Shown here: piece by piece, positions 29,207 through 38,086 of the stretch
Position numbering within the stretch: the stretch's first letter is position 1
Layout: the number at the start of each line of letters is the position of its first letter
Source of the DNA: Scytonema sp. RU_4_4
Lineage (GTDB): Bacteria; Cyanobacteriota; Cyanobacteriia; Cyanobacteriales; Nostocaceae
Direction: 5' to 3'
NCBI GenBank assembly: GCA_012031965.1
Contig: JAAUSC010000051.1
Coordinates: 1 to 38,086 of the forward strand
DNA length: 38,086 nt
Position numbers and translations under genes: made by a program
The notes under the pieces: generated by a model
The model's input: the letters and a program-made list of their open reading frames with translations, nothing else
The model's database searches: none
Told to the model about the DNA's origin: nothing

Positions 29207-29275
29207 ACTTTTTGACTAAGCAAATTAACAATCAAAAAGTTTACAGATTTTCGTTAAAATACCCACACTTTTTGA
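29207..29275. promoter_or_regulatory. Three copies of ACTTTTTGA in the divergent promoter region
   Basis: ACTTTTTGA at 29207-29215 and 29267-29275 and its complement TCAAAAAGT at 29232-29240. They sit between the lipoprotein gene and the barrel gene. They could be binding sites for a regulator of both units, or a variant of the TTTTTGA heptamer seen at 27353. AT-rich background lowers the weight. Confidence 0.3.
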
Positions 29276-29329
29276 TAAAGTGGCGACATCTCACTCACAC
29301 AAAATCTTAGTTGTTTATCAGCTAGACTA

Positions 29330-31489
29330 ATGGAGCCCACAGTATTGGATTGTTATAAATTTACTCTGCCAAAACAGTGGAATAGGGCTTATCTTCTGCT
29401 TCGGACTGCCTCAATCTCCATTTTTTGGATAATGGCAGTGAATGATGCATGTTTGGCTCAACAAAATCCACATGATCAACACTCAAGCAATGTCCAGTTA
29501 GGGGAATTACTACAAGTCCCCAAATCACCTGTGCCCAGTAAACGACAAAAACCGAGGTCCCAAACAGTACCTCCACCACCTGGGGTTTCAGGTCAAGTCA
29601 CTGGCGTAGTAGTCGCAGCGGGAGGAAAAGCTTCGTCCCAAAGCGCACAAGAAACACCAGCAGATGACATCAAACAGTTGGAGAGGGGTTTTATCCAGCA
29701 ACAAATACCTGGAAAAGTTCCAAAAGCACCTCCAAAATCGGTTTCATCTCGTCGCCCTAGCGTGGTCGCACAAAACGCCCAGGAACAAATGAGTCAATTT
29801 TCTGGAGCGAGTCTAGGACAACCGAACATCCAAGCCACCCCGCTTCCAGCATCCCTTGGTGGTACAACAGTTACGCAAGAGTTCACAGCACCATCTGCAC
29901 CGACCTTTAATCAATTCCTCAACTCTCAACCTCAAGCACAACAAGCTCCTTTACCACCACTTCCAGGAACTCCTACATCTACAGTCAATCCACTCATCAA
30001 CTCTCAAACAGGAACACAGTCACAGGTTTATAACACTCCTGTTGTACCAACGAATCAACTTCTCAACGCTCAATCAATAACGCAGTCATCAGTTCCAAGT
30101 ACTCCTGCAACACAAACTTCTAACCAGGCTTTCAACTGTCAAGTCGTATCGTCGTCACCAGTTTCAGGTACCGCTGCACCTACCTTTAATCAAATCCTAA
30201 ACTGCCAAGCGACAACACAGTCATCGGTTCCAAACACTCCTGCGCAAACCTTCAATCAACTCCTGAATTGCCAAGTTGTCACATCTCCATCAGCCTTTGG
30301 AACTCCCACTTCAACCTCTAACCAACTCCTGAATTGTCAAGCTGTCTCCTCGGTACCAGTTCCCCAAACAGCACCAACTGCACAAAGCCAAGCTCCTACA
30401 ACTCCCACAATTCCCACGGCTCCAACACCGCCATCGTCGGTAGCAGCATCAAATACTCCACAACCAGTGGATAGAAGTCGCCCCTTTATAAGAAGCACAG
30501 CTTTGCAAGAACCCTCTTTACAGGTTCAAGGAGTCTACATCACTCAAGGAGATGATTCTGCAGCACGGGCGCGACTTTCAGGAGTGTATCCAGTCAGTCC
30601 CCAACTCTTGTTTGGAGCAACCTTAGATTTTGTGAGTGGAGAAAACATTCTTGTTGACTCCCGTGGAGAGGGTTTGAACATCAACGAGCTTTATCTTGCA
30701 ACTTCCATAGGAGGAGTGCCTAATCTGCGTTTCATCTTGGGTCAAATAGATTTGACATCTTATTTTGACCGGAACAGCTTTGCTAAAGATGGCGCAAGTC
30801 AATTTTTTAATTCGATTTTCCAGACAAACCCGGCGTTAGCAGCAACGGGAATTGCTTCTCGCACTGGGTTACTTGTGAACTGGAGTGTAACTGATAATAT
30901 CGAAGCGAAAGCAGCAGTTTTTTCGTCGTCCAATAAAATAAGTGACTTTACTTTGGATGGATTTGCTGGAGAAGTCGCTGTACGTTACGGGAATGCGATT
31001 ATTCGTGGGACTTATGCGAGCGATCGCGATGCTGGTATTCGTGATACTTTCCCTGAAAGCTTTGGGATTGCTAGGAATACAGAAGGTACAAGCTTTGGAC
31101 CCCAAAAAGATGACCGCGAAGAAGCATACGGTCTGAATGCTGAAGTTTTTGTTCCCAACTTGAAATTAGGTCTTTTTGGACGTTATGGGCGCTACGAAAA
31201 TCGCGATTTGGGCAAAGGGGCAGATACCTACTCATTTGGACTCAGCTTTTTGGATTTGTTTACCCCAGATGACCGCTTGGGTTTAGCTTACGGACGTGCT
31301 TTATCAAACGACAGCTTACGTCGTGGAGATAACCCAGATGTGTTAGAACTTTTTTACGATTTTAAATTCCTTCCCAATCTCCGGTTAGGTTTTACGATTC
31401 AAGGACGAGATGGTTTTGAGGAAACTGTGCTCGGTGTTAGGGTGCTGACAGATTTTAATGTGACTCCAAGAGGGAGAGGATCTCAATGA
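29330..31489 (+). CDS. Outer-membrane beta-barrel protein of the cellulose export cluster, with 22-residue repeats
   Basis: 719 residues. A long N-terminal signal (hydrophobic about 20-43, ending CLAQQ) precedes a proline/serine-rich region. Residues 193-337 hold seven imperfect repeats of about 22 residues around the motif NQ-LLN-[SAC]-Q; the last four have Cys. After another proline-rich linker, residues about 395-719 are a beta-barrel with alternating amphipathic strands (LQVQGVYIT, LLFGATLDFVSG, LRFILGQIDL, RLGLAYGRALS, LRLGFTIQGRDG) and an aromatic-rich end. It resembles both OprB-type porins and the barrel part of BcsC. Context (TPR, GH8, BcsB-like genes) favours a polymer export pore. 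Its stop overlaps the next ATG (ATGA at 31486-31489). Confidence 0.8.
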   Translation: MEPTVLDCYKFTLPKQWNRAYLLLRTASISIFWIMAVNDACLAQQNPHDQHSSNVQLGELLQVPKSPVPSKRQKPRSQTVPPPPGVSGQVTGVVVAAGGKASSQSAQETPADDIKQLERGFIQQQIPGKVPKAPPKSVSSRRPSVVAQNAQEQMSQFSGASLGQPNIQATPLPASLGGTTVTQEFTAPSAPTFNQFLNSQPQAQQAPLPPLPGTPTSTVNPLINSQTGTQSQVYNTPVVPTNQLLNAQSITQSSVPSTPATQTSNQAFNCQVVSSSPVSGTAAPTFNQILNCQATTQSSVPNTPAQTFNQLLNCQVVTSPSAFGTPTSTSNQLLNCQAVSSVPVPQTAPTAQSQAPTTPTIPTAPTPPSSVAASNTPQPVDRSRPFIRSTALQEPSLQVQGVYITQGDDSAARARLSGVYPVSPQLLFGATLDFVSGENILVDSRGEGLNINELYLATSIGGVPNLRFILGQIDLTSYFDRNSFAKDGASQFFNSIFQTNPALAATGIASRTGLLVNWSVTDNIEAKAAVFSSSNKISDFTLDGFAGEVAVRYGNAIIRGTYASDRDAGIRDTFPESFGIARNTEGTSFGPQKDDREEAYGLNAEVFVPNLKLGLFGRYGRYENRDLGKGADTYSFGLSFLDLFTPDDRLGLAYGRALSNDSLRRGDNPDVLELFYDFKFLPNLRLGFTIQGRDGFEETVLGVRVLTDFNVTPRGRGSQ

Positions 31490-33866
31490 GTCAAAAACAT
31501 CAAGGCAAAACCAATCCCTGCTCAACACAGGGACCGAGTGTCAAAGATATCAGAACGAAAAGTTTTTCTAATCTTGTTCTAGTAACTGCTTTACTTTTTC
31601 TTTTGACTGACATAGTTCATGTCCCATTGTTAAATAACAGTGCTCCTGTCCAAGCACAGAAGTCTTCGTCAGCGACGCAACGAGGTTACAATCTCCTTAA
31701 AAAAGGATGGGTCAATGATGCGATCAAAGCCTTTGGGCAAGCATTAAAGCAAAATCCACAATCTTTGCAAGCCAAGGTAGGGTTAGCAATTTCTTATAAC
31801 CGCGCTGGACGTATTACCGAAGCTTGGGAGACTTATCAACAGGTGCTAGCGCAAGACCCCAACAACCAAAGTGCGCTCAAAATTGTTGGAATCATGGGCA
31901 CTTATCGCCCAGAATGGCAAGTACGGGGGATTGCAGCTCTCAATACTTTGTTAAAAGTCAATCCCAACGACGTACAAGCTCGTTCTTACCGCGCTTTGTT
32001 GTACAGCTACCAAGGAAGGGTGAGCGAGTCGGTTGCAGACTATCAAACAGTCTTGGAAAAGAATCCTACCTCAGAAGCGATTCTTGGTGCTGCTCAAGCT
32101 TACAGTTATAGCCGCAACTACCAAAAAGCTTTAGAATTGTTCGACCGCTATCGAGTGAGTGGTAAGCCCATCACTGGATTTGCTGCAGTCGCCTACGCTA
32201 ATACTTTGCGAGAAACAGGTAATCCACAAGCCGCAGTACAAGTTTTGGAAGGACAGTTACAGCGTTCCAAGAGTCTCGACAAATTAGCCATTGAGACGCG
32301 TGCTGAACTTGCTAAGGCGTATGTTGCCAATCAACAGTCACAGCAAGCTTTTGCGGTATTGGAGCCCATACAAAATAGACCAGAGGCGAATTTAGCTCTC
32401 GCACGTTCCCTCAATGAGATTCGCTCATATAGCAATAACCCTGGCGTAGCACAGCAAGTTGCGACTTTATATCGTCAGGCGATCGCCAACTCTCCCAACC
32501 CCTCGCCCGTTTTGTTGCGAGAAGCCGCTGATGTTTTCACTGGCTTACCTCAACAAGAGCAAACAGCACTTCAACTTTATCGCCAGGTGGCTCCACAGTT
32601 CCCGAATGATAAAAGTTTGGTGGTGCGGCAGTTAGTCCTAGAGAATAAATTGGGACAACTTGCCAAAAATGACTTAAAAAAGCGTTTAGTAGCTGAAGTT
32701 AACCTTTTACCCTCAGATCCAGTGCAATTGCAACAGATAGCTCTTGCCTTATCAGACGTTGATGCCCCTGATCCAGAACTTTTGTCTTTTTATCAAACTC
32801 TTTCACCAAAGGTAAACGTACCATTTTAAATTTCCGGGTAGCTCAGATTTATCTACAACTGAATGACACAAATGGCGCAAGACAAGCTTTGGCTGCTTAC
32901 ACAGCAACACCTGAAGGAGCCAAAAGTCTCGCACCTCAGTTGCTAGCAGCAGAAATTGAGCGGCGAGAAGGCAACTTAGAAGCCAGCGCCCAACGTTTCC
33001 AAGCTGTCTTAGCAGCTAAGTCAGGAGGTGATGACATTACAGATGGTGCTTTACGTGGACTGGCAGGTGTGCGAATACAACAAAGGCGGTTTGATGAAGC
33101 TTTGGCAGTTTATGACCAATTGATCATCCGTCAACCGCAAAATTTGACGACTCAGTTGGGACGGACTAGTATCGCCTATCAAGCAAAGAAGATTTCTGAG
33201 CAAGAGGCTCAAGCAGTTCTCAACAATTGGTTAGCCACACAACCCGCGACGAATGCACCTCCAGAACTTTTTAGTTTAGTAGGAACATTGCCAGCTCAAT
33301 CACAACGTACACCTCTATATAATTATTTAGTTCAAGTTGACCCAAGCTACTTACCAGTGCAACTGCGTCTGGTGCAAGTCATCGCAAAACGCAATCCTAC
33401 CGAAGCACAAGCAAGAGTGAAACAGTTGATTGCTCGCCTCCCTAAAGATGCAAACACATATCAGTTGCAGGGAGAGTTAGCACGAGCGATTGGTGATTTG
33501 GATTTGGCTGGCAAGGCTTATGAAAATATCTTGGCACAACAACCAGATAATATAGATGCTCTTGCCGCTTTAGGGGGAATTCGTTTTGAACAGCGGCGTT
33601 TTGATTCTGCACAGCAAATTTACTCTCAAGTCGTAGCACAGAAGCCACAAGATAAGGATGCACGTCGCGCCCTTGCTGGTTTAAGTGCTATTACTGATCA
33701 GCCCCTAACAGCACTCACACAGCTTGAGCAACTCGAACTAGAACAAATTTCCCAAGGCGCAAGCGACGCTGAAGTGTCTCGTCAGAGGCAGCAAATACAA
33801 GAAGATTTCTTGCAACGACGTGGTTTTCAACCCTCTTGGGAGAACTATGAGCGCAGAGGGAAATGA
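31486..33866 (+). pseudogene. BcsC-like TPR protein, frameshifted (about 793 codons)
   Basis: It begins with a basic region and hydrophobic stretch (about 25-45), ending APVQAQ, a probable signal peptide. Then come many tetratricopeptide repeats (for example GWVNDAIKAFGQALKQNP, GRITEAWETYQQVLAQDP). The first frame stops at 32829 (PKVNVPF). A second frame, shifted by one base, continues the solenoid from about 32810 (KGKRTILNFRVAQIYLQL) to 33866, again with TPRs such as GDLDLAGKAYENILAQQPDN. One missing base near 32806-32812 (CCAAAGG) explains the break. Periplasmic TPR scaffolds of BcsC connect the synthase to the outer-membrane pore; here that half is encoded apart from the barrel. Either a real mutation that would cut the protein to 447 residues, or a sequencing error. 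Confidence 0.85.
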
Positions 33867-33986
33867 GGGAGACAAATCAATTCAAAATTTGCTCATTCAA
33901 AATGAGCGAATCTCAATCCCTTATCTTTTCTTGCTTCCTCATCTTCCCCAACTCTCTCATCTCCCCCTTTGTCCTCTCTTTAAAGA

Positions 33987-35252
33987 ATGCGGCATCTAGT
34001 GAAATTAACAGTTATTGTTAGCATGATTGTTCTCAATTCCTGTAATTTAGGTTACTCAGTTATCAAAACAAAAGTATCGGATGGCAGGAATCCGGTGACA
34101 ACAGCGATGCCTTTGAAGAGTAGCGAAAGTCGCTCAGAATACCTCGCCGCTTTACCTAAGTCTGTTCCTAACCGGGAGTTACTGGCCGAAAGCTGGGAAG
34201 TATACCGGCGGAGATTTATTCAGGGTGATGGCAGAGTTATCGATTATGAAGCAGGCGATCGCTCTACCAGTGAAGGTCAGGCATATGCCATGCTGCGAGC
34301 AGTACTGATAAATGACCCTGCAACTTTTGCTCTCACGTTGAACTGGGGAGAAAATAACCTCCAACGACAAGTCAATGGCAAACGGACAGACAACTTGTGG
34401 GCGTGGAAATGGGGACGAAATGCAGATGGGAACTGGGGTACTATCGATAGTAACTTTGCTAGTGATGGCGATATTGATGCGATTACCGCCCTGATTCTTG
34501 CCTCAAGGCGTTGGAATCGTCCTGAATACCTAAGTTTGGCAAAAGCTAAACTGCAAGATTTGTGGAACCTTTCGACTATAGTAGGACACGAGGGTAAGCT
34601 CTATTTACTACCTGGTCCAACGGCGGCATTTGTTCCGAATGCTTCTACTATTTACCTCAACCCCTCTTACTTTGCTCCCTATGCTTTTCGGCTATTTGCC
34701 CAAGTTGATCCACAACATGATTGGTTGAGCTTGGTCAACACAAGCTACGAAGTCCTAGAAAAATCTGCACCACTTTCCGCCGTCGGGTTACCTAGCGATT
34801 GGATAGCTCAAGATACCAAAACAGGAAAATACCAACCCTTACCGCAGACAAGCCAACTTCAAACTGTGTATGGCTTTGATGCTTATCGGGTTTGGTGGCG
34901 CTTGTCGCTGGATGTGGCGTGGTTCAATTCACCACAAGCGCGACGTTATCTCCAAACAAACAGTAGATATCTGCAACAGCAGTGGCGCGAGCGATCGCGT
35001 TTACCAGCACGCATCGACCTACAGGGCAAAGGATTAGTCGATTATGAAGCGACAGCGCAATACGCTATGCTTTACGCCGCTTGGGAGTTCGTAGAACCAC
35101 GACTAGCGAAGGAGTTACTTGAGAAAAAAATGTTACTTCAATACAAACAAGGTGTTTGGGATGATAAGTCTGCTTATTATACACAGAATTTGGCTTGGTT
35201 AGGTATGTTATCTCCCTCTGTACTTCCCCAGCAACTCCTAAAAACGAAGTAG
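33987..35252 (+). CDS. Endoglucanase, glycoside hydrolase family 8 (BcsZ-like)
   Basis: 421 residues. The N-terminus IVLNSCN (C19) looks like a lipobox, so it may be a lipoprotein rather than the soluble periplasmic enzyme typical of proteobacteria. GH8 signatures: STSEGQAYAML with the proton donor E96, WGENNL, WAWKWGRNADGNWGTIDSN, ASDGDIDAITALILASRRW with acidic residues D160 and D162, and VYGFDAYRVWWRLSLD with the presumed base D298. These follow the (alpha/alpha)6 barrel of BcsZ/CelA enzymes. Such endo-beta-1,4-glucanases are needed for normal cellulose export. It is 120 bp after the TPR gene and 164 bp before the BcsB-like gene, same strand, so probably one operon. Confidence 0.92.
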   Translation: MRHLVKLTVIVSMIVLNSCNLGYSVIKTKVSDGRNPVTTAMPLKSSESRSEYLAALPKSVPNRELLAESWEVYRRRFIQGDGRVIDYEAGDRSTSEGQAYAMLRAVLINDPATFALTLNWGENNLQRQVNGKRTDNLWAWKWGRNADGNWGTIDSNFASDGDIDAITALILASRRWNRPEYLSLAKAKLQDLWNLSTIVGHEGKLYLLPGPTAAFVPNASTIYLNPSYFAPYAFRLFAQVDPQHDWLSLVNTSYEVLEKSAPLSAVGLPSDWIAQDTKTGKYQPLPQTSQLQTVYGFDAYRVWWRLSLDVAWFNSPQARRYLQTNSRYLQQQWRERSRLPARIDLQGKGLVDYEATAQYAMLYAAWEFVEPRLAKELLEKKMLLQYKQGVWDDKSAYYTQNLAWLGMLSPSVLPQQLLKTK

Positions 35253-35416
35253 CAAAAGATTTTTATTGATTATTTTTTTAATAATCAATAATCCTGCTCA
35301 ATTTTGAGTTATAAAAATAACAAAAATCCAATTGGTAAATGTCGCTAAAAAAACTCACACAAATGACAACCCAAGACCAAAACTTTTCCCACTATCTCTA
35401 GTCATCACACCATCAT

Positions 35417-37843
35417 ATGAAGCCGTTGTTTCATCCTTCCAAAATCAGTACAAAAGCAATTATTTTTACTTTCTGCTTGTTACTGGTTCCCCATTCATTA
35501 CAAAGCGCTCAAGCTCGTAATGAAAAAGACGATTTGCCACACCAGAACTCACAACAATTCCGTGAAATTTCTCAGCGGCAAAAGTATTCTGGGCAACAGC
35601 AAACTATCTTGTTGGCTCAAGCAACTCAACCCAAACCTGACAGCGAAGACGAAAGCGAAGATCAACAAGACAAACAAGACAAACAAGAGGCTGCTGAAGC
35701 GAAGAACCTGATACCGTACAACCTAGAATTTAACCGCAGTCCAATTGTCGGTAATCGTATGCGCTTACGAGGACTCTATGGGGAAGGTCGCCTTGGCTTT
35801 AACCGTCCTCGTGGCTGGAAAGTTGCAAAGCTTCAGGCTTTAATTCGGTTTCAGCACTCACCATCACTCTATGCCAATCGTTCTAACCTGACGGTATTGG
35901 TCAATGACACTGCTGTAGGCAGCGTACCACTCAACAGTAAACAGTCCCAAATTAATGAGGTACGCATAAATATTAACCCTAAGTTGCTTCAGGACTACAA
36001 CGAAATCAAGTTTGTTGCTCAGCAAAATACCTCACAACAATGTACTGACCCTCATGACCCCAGTTTGTGGACGGAGATTCTGCCAGATTCTAAATTAATG
36101 TTCGGTTTCCAACGGCAGCCAGTTCCCCTTAACTTTAGCCGCTATCCCTATCCTTTCTTGGATCAACTTGGCTTAGAAACAAACAGTATTGTTTATGTGC
36201 AACCAAGTCAGGTGAGTCAATATTGGCTGACAGCAACAGCTCGTTTGCAGGCGGCATTTGGTAGACTAGCAGATTTTCGCCCAATACAGACAAGCTTGGT
36301 TTCTGATATTAAGAGTGTGAAACCTGAACAGCGGTTGGTTATCATTGGAACTCCCAGCGAACAGCCAGCTTTAACCTCTTTGAAATTACCCCTTTCTATT
36401 ACAGGTACTGAAATTCTCGATATCAATCAAAGACCCGTACCAGAAGATACAGGGGTATTAATTGCAACGAACACTAAAGAAAAAGGTGGTACTCCTGTCT
36501 TAATTGCGACTGGTAATGGTCCAAGGGGTGTAGCGAAAGCAGTACAGTTTTTGGTGCAGCCAGACTTGCGAAAAATGGGTACAGGTCCAGTCATTTTTGT
36601 TAATCAAGTCAAAGATGTGACAGCACCGGATCCTCGACAATGGCCTCTTTATATTCCAGAAGAAAATAATTTTAGACTCAGCGATATTAGGACTCCACTC
36701 AATGGTGAACCATTTGGTGATGTGACTGTACGTGGTTCAGAAGCACCGCCGGTAGAAATCGATTTCCGCGCTTTACCTGATGACAGATTTGTGCGTGGCA
36801 GTTCCATGAACCTAGTTTACAGTTATAGTCCGCAGATGAACCCGAGAACGTCTGCACTTGAAGTGTTACTCGACGGTAGATACATTGGCGGGGCACGTCT
36901 GACCTCAGATTCTGGAGAAACTCGCAAAACCTTGAAAGTCGATTTACCAGCAAGTTTGTTGCACTCCAACTCTCAACTCCAAGTATTCTTTCGGATGAAT
37001 CCCAAAGAACCGTTTGACAAACAAAAATGTCTTAGCGCAGCAGACCAACAATTAATAAGTACACTTCATGCTGACACAAGCTTCGATTTAAAACGGGAAA
37101 CTTCTGTACAACTTCCAGATTTAGGATTGTTGAAATCTGGTTTTCCGTTTGCAGCACCTCAAGATTTATCTAAAATGGCGGTCGTCTTGCCACAAAACCC
37201 ATCTAATACAGATATACTCACCTTGCTCGCGTTGAGCGAACGCCTGGGACGGTTGAGTCAAGCAGATGCTATCAAATTTCAGGTGTATACGCCAGAATCA
37301 ATCCCTGACTCAGTTCGCAAGAATGAGCATCTTGTAGGAATTGGTACACGGGATAAGTTTCCTTTTCCGGAAGTCTTTAAGTCCACTGGCTTTAATTTGA
37401 GTCAAGCATTCTCCCGCGTATCGGCTCAAGGTACGATTCAAACTCCACAGGATTCACAAGGCTTGATTAAGCAAATTATCTCTCCTTGGAGCAACGAGCG
37501 TGTCATTCTAGCTTTAACAGCTCAGACAGAAACTGGTTTAGAGCGAGTTCGGCAAGTGGTCGAGCAAGACCCGTTGTTCTTCCAATTAAAACAGGACACG
37601 GTGCTCATTGGCAGCGATAAGAATAATCCATCTCCCTACGATGCAGACGCTTATCAACTAGAGTTTTTCCGTAGTGCTTCTTCAAAATCTCGGGTGGAAG
37701 ATACCAACTTCTTGAGTAAAATATCGCGCTTGTTACAAGAAAATTGGCTTTTGCTACCTGTTGGTATTATAGGTGTCTCGCTCCTACTTTATGGAATTGT
37801 CCAGTTGTATCTAAAGCGCCTTGCTGGTGCTGATAGGAATTAA
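35417..37843 (+). CDS. BcsB-like cellulose synthase accessory subunit
   Basis: 808 residues. Signal peptide (about 13-33, ending SAQA), then a charged Gln/Asp/Glu/Lys linker (about 60-95). A large periplasmic region follows, with family marks such as a Cys-containing QQCTDPHDPSLWTEI, DFRPIQTSLVSD, FVRGSSMNLVYSYSP and a second Cys near KCLSAADQQL. A single C-terminal membrane helix is at about 775-797 (LLLPVGIIGVSLLLYG) with basic residues after it. BcsB anchors to the inner membrane beside the synthase BcsA and guides the glucan across the periplasm. This layout fits. The first ATG of the frame starts the signal peptide, so the start is well supported. Last gene of the cluster in this window; no BcsA follows before the edge. 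Confidence 0.88.
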   Translation: MKPLFHPSKISTKAIIFTFCLLLVPHSLQSAQARNEKDDLPHQNSQQFREISQRQKYSGQQQTILLAQATQPKPDSEDESEDQQDKQDKQEAAEAKNLIPYNLEFNRSPIVGNRMRLRGLYGEGRLGFNRPRGWKVAKLQALIRFQHSPSLYANRSNLTVLVNDTAVGSVPLNSKQSQINEVRININPKLLQDYNEIKFVAQQNTSQQCTDPHDPSLWTEILPDSKLMFGFQRQPVPLNFSRYPYPFLDQLGLETNSIVYVQPSQVSQYWLTATARLQAAFGRLADFRPIQTSLVSDIKSVKPEQRLVIIGTPSEQPALTSLKLPLSITGTEILDINQRPVPEDTGVLIATNTKEKGGTPVLIATGNGPRGVAKAVQFLVQPDLRKMGTGPVIFVNQVKDVTAPDPRQWPLYIPEENNFRLSDIRTPLNGEPFGDVTVRGSEAPPVEIDFRALPDDRFVRGSSMNLVYSYSPQMNPRTSALEVLLDGRYIGGARLTSDSGETRKTLKVDLPASLLHSNSQLQVFFRMNPKEPFDKQKCLSAADQQLISTLHADTSFDLKRETSVQLPDLGLLKSGFPFAAPQDLSKMAVVLPQNPSNTDILTLLALSERLGRLSQADAIKFQVYTPESIPDSVRKNEHLVGIGTRDKFPFPEVFKSTGFNLSQAFSRVSAQGTIQTPQDSQGLIKQIISPWSNERVILALTAQTETGLERVRQVVEQDPLFFQLKQDTVLIGSDKNNPSPYDADAYQLEFFRSASSKSRVEDTNFLSKISRLLQENWLLLPVGIIGVSLLLYGIVQLYLKRLAGADRN

Positions 37844-38086
37844 TTGTAACCGCAGATGCACGCAGACGGACGCGGACATAACAGACAATTATCTGCACGG
37901 CAGGTGCTACAACGGGGGGGAACCCTCCGCAGTCGCCACAACGGGGGGGCTTTGGGGTCCCCACGGAGGAGCCAGTGCGGTCTTGGGGTTTCCCCAAGTG
38001 GAGCATCTGGCGTTGGGGTTGGATGGGGTCCCCTCTGGGGAACTCGGGGTCCCACGGAGTGGGGATAAGGGGCGAAGGGGCAGGGG
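37844..38086. repeat. GC-rich mosaic repeat, copy B, at the right edge
   Basis: No gene. After the BcsB-like stop the sequence changes abruptly to GC-rich modules: CAGGTGCTACAACGG at 37901-37915 and ACGGAGGAGCCAGTGCGGTC at 37963-37982, joined directly to CCCCAAGTGGAGCATCTGGC (37993-38012), as in copy A at 27155-27254 but in the opposite orientation and lacking its insert. The final 60 bases are G-runs of the same style. Frames on both strands here are artefacts. Confidence 0.7.

Overview
The window looks like chromosome from a filamentous, probably heterocyst-forming cyanobacterium (Nostocales; a Scytonema/Brasilonema/Tolypothrix-like genus is an inference). The evidence is: many HIP1 octamers (GCGATCGC); the largest RNA polymerase subunit split into rpoC1 and rpoC2 behind rpsT-tatD-rpoB, as in cyanobacteria; heptanucleotide tandem repeats (STRR type) in several gaps; and families such as DUF4079, a CobE/CbiG C-terminal protein and a Ser/Thr kinase-ATPase hybrid typical of these organisms.

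Layout. 1-2145: repeat-rich edge, a DUF4079 membrane protein (minus) and a divergent ankyrin-repeat gene with a probable one-base deletion near its 5' end. 2254-4848: an unrecognised 562-residue protein with a possible permuted NlpC/P60 signature, overlapping a CobE/CbiG-C cobalamin gene, then a convergent universal stress protein. 5015-8755 (minus): hisD; a sensor histidine kinase; and directly downstream of the kinase the two ends of a response-regulator gene whose middle is gone. 9560-14494: a secreted GH5 cellulase with a CBM2-like domain; a remnant of a Ser/Thr kinase-STAND ATPase broken by an internal deletion and a 120-bp insertion with inverted ends; and a convergent PhoX-type phosphatase. 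15065-26599 (minus): rpsT, tatD, rpoB, rpoC1, rpoC2, closed by a strong terminator hairpin, with tandem repeats in three of the gaps. 26612-28127: mosaic GC-rich repeats without a credible gene. 28355-37843: a lipoprotein of unknown role (minus) divergent from a four-gene cellulose-export cluster (plus): outer-membrane barrel, periplasmic TPR protein (frameshifted), GH8 endoglucanase (BcsZ-like) and BcsB-like membrane-anchored protein. 37844-38086: a second copy of the mosaic repeat.

How the genes work together. The 29-38 kb block reads as the periplasmic and outer-membrane part of a cellulose-type exopolysaccharide machine. The two halves of a BcsC-like protein are encoded separately, with barrel before TPR and overlapping by ATGA. 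No catalytic synthase (BcsA) is in the window; it may lie past the right edge or elsewhere. The GH5-CBM2 cellulase at 9.6 kb is a possible functional partner.

Two themes stand out. First, gene decay: a gutted response regulator, a gutted and interrupted kinase-ATPase, and two one-base frameshifts. The frameshifts could be assembly errors. Second, heptamer repeats close to core genes: the start codons of rpoC2 and of the ankyrin gene lie at the junction of repeat units. No tRNA, rRNA, CRISPR array or intact transposase was seen.
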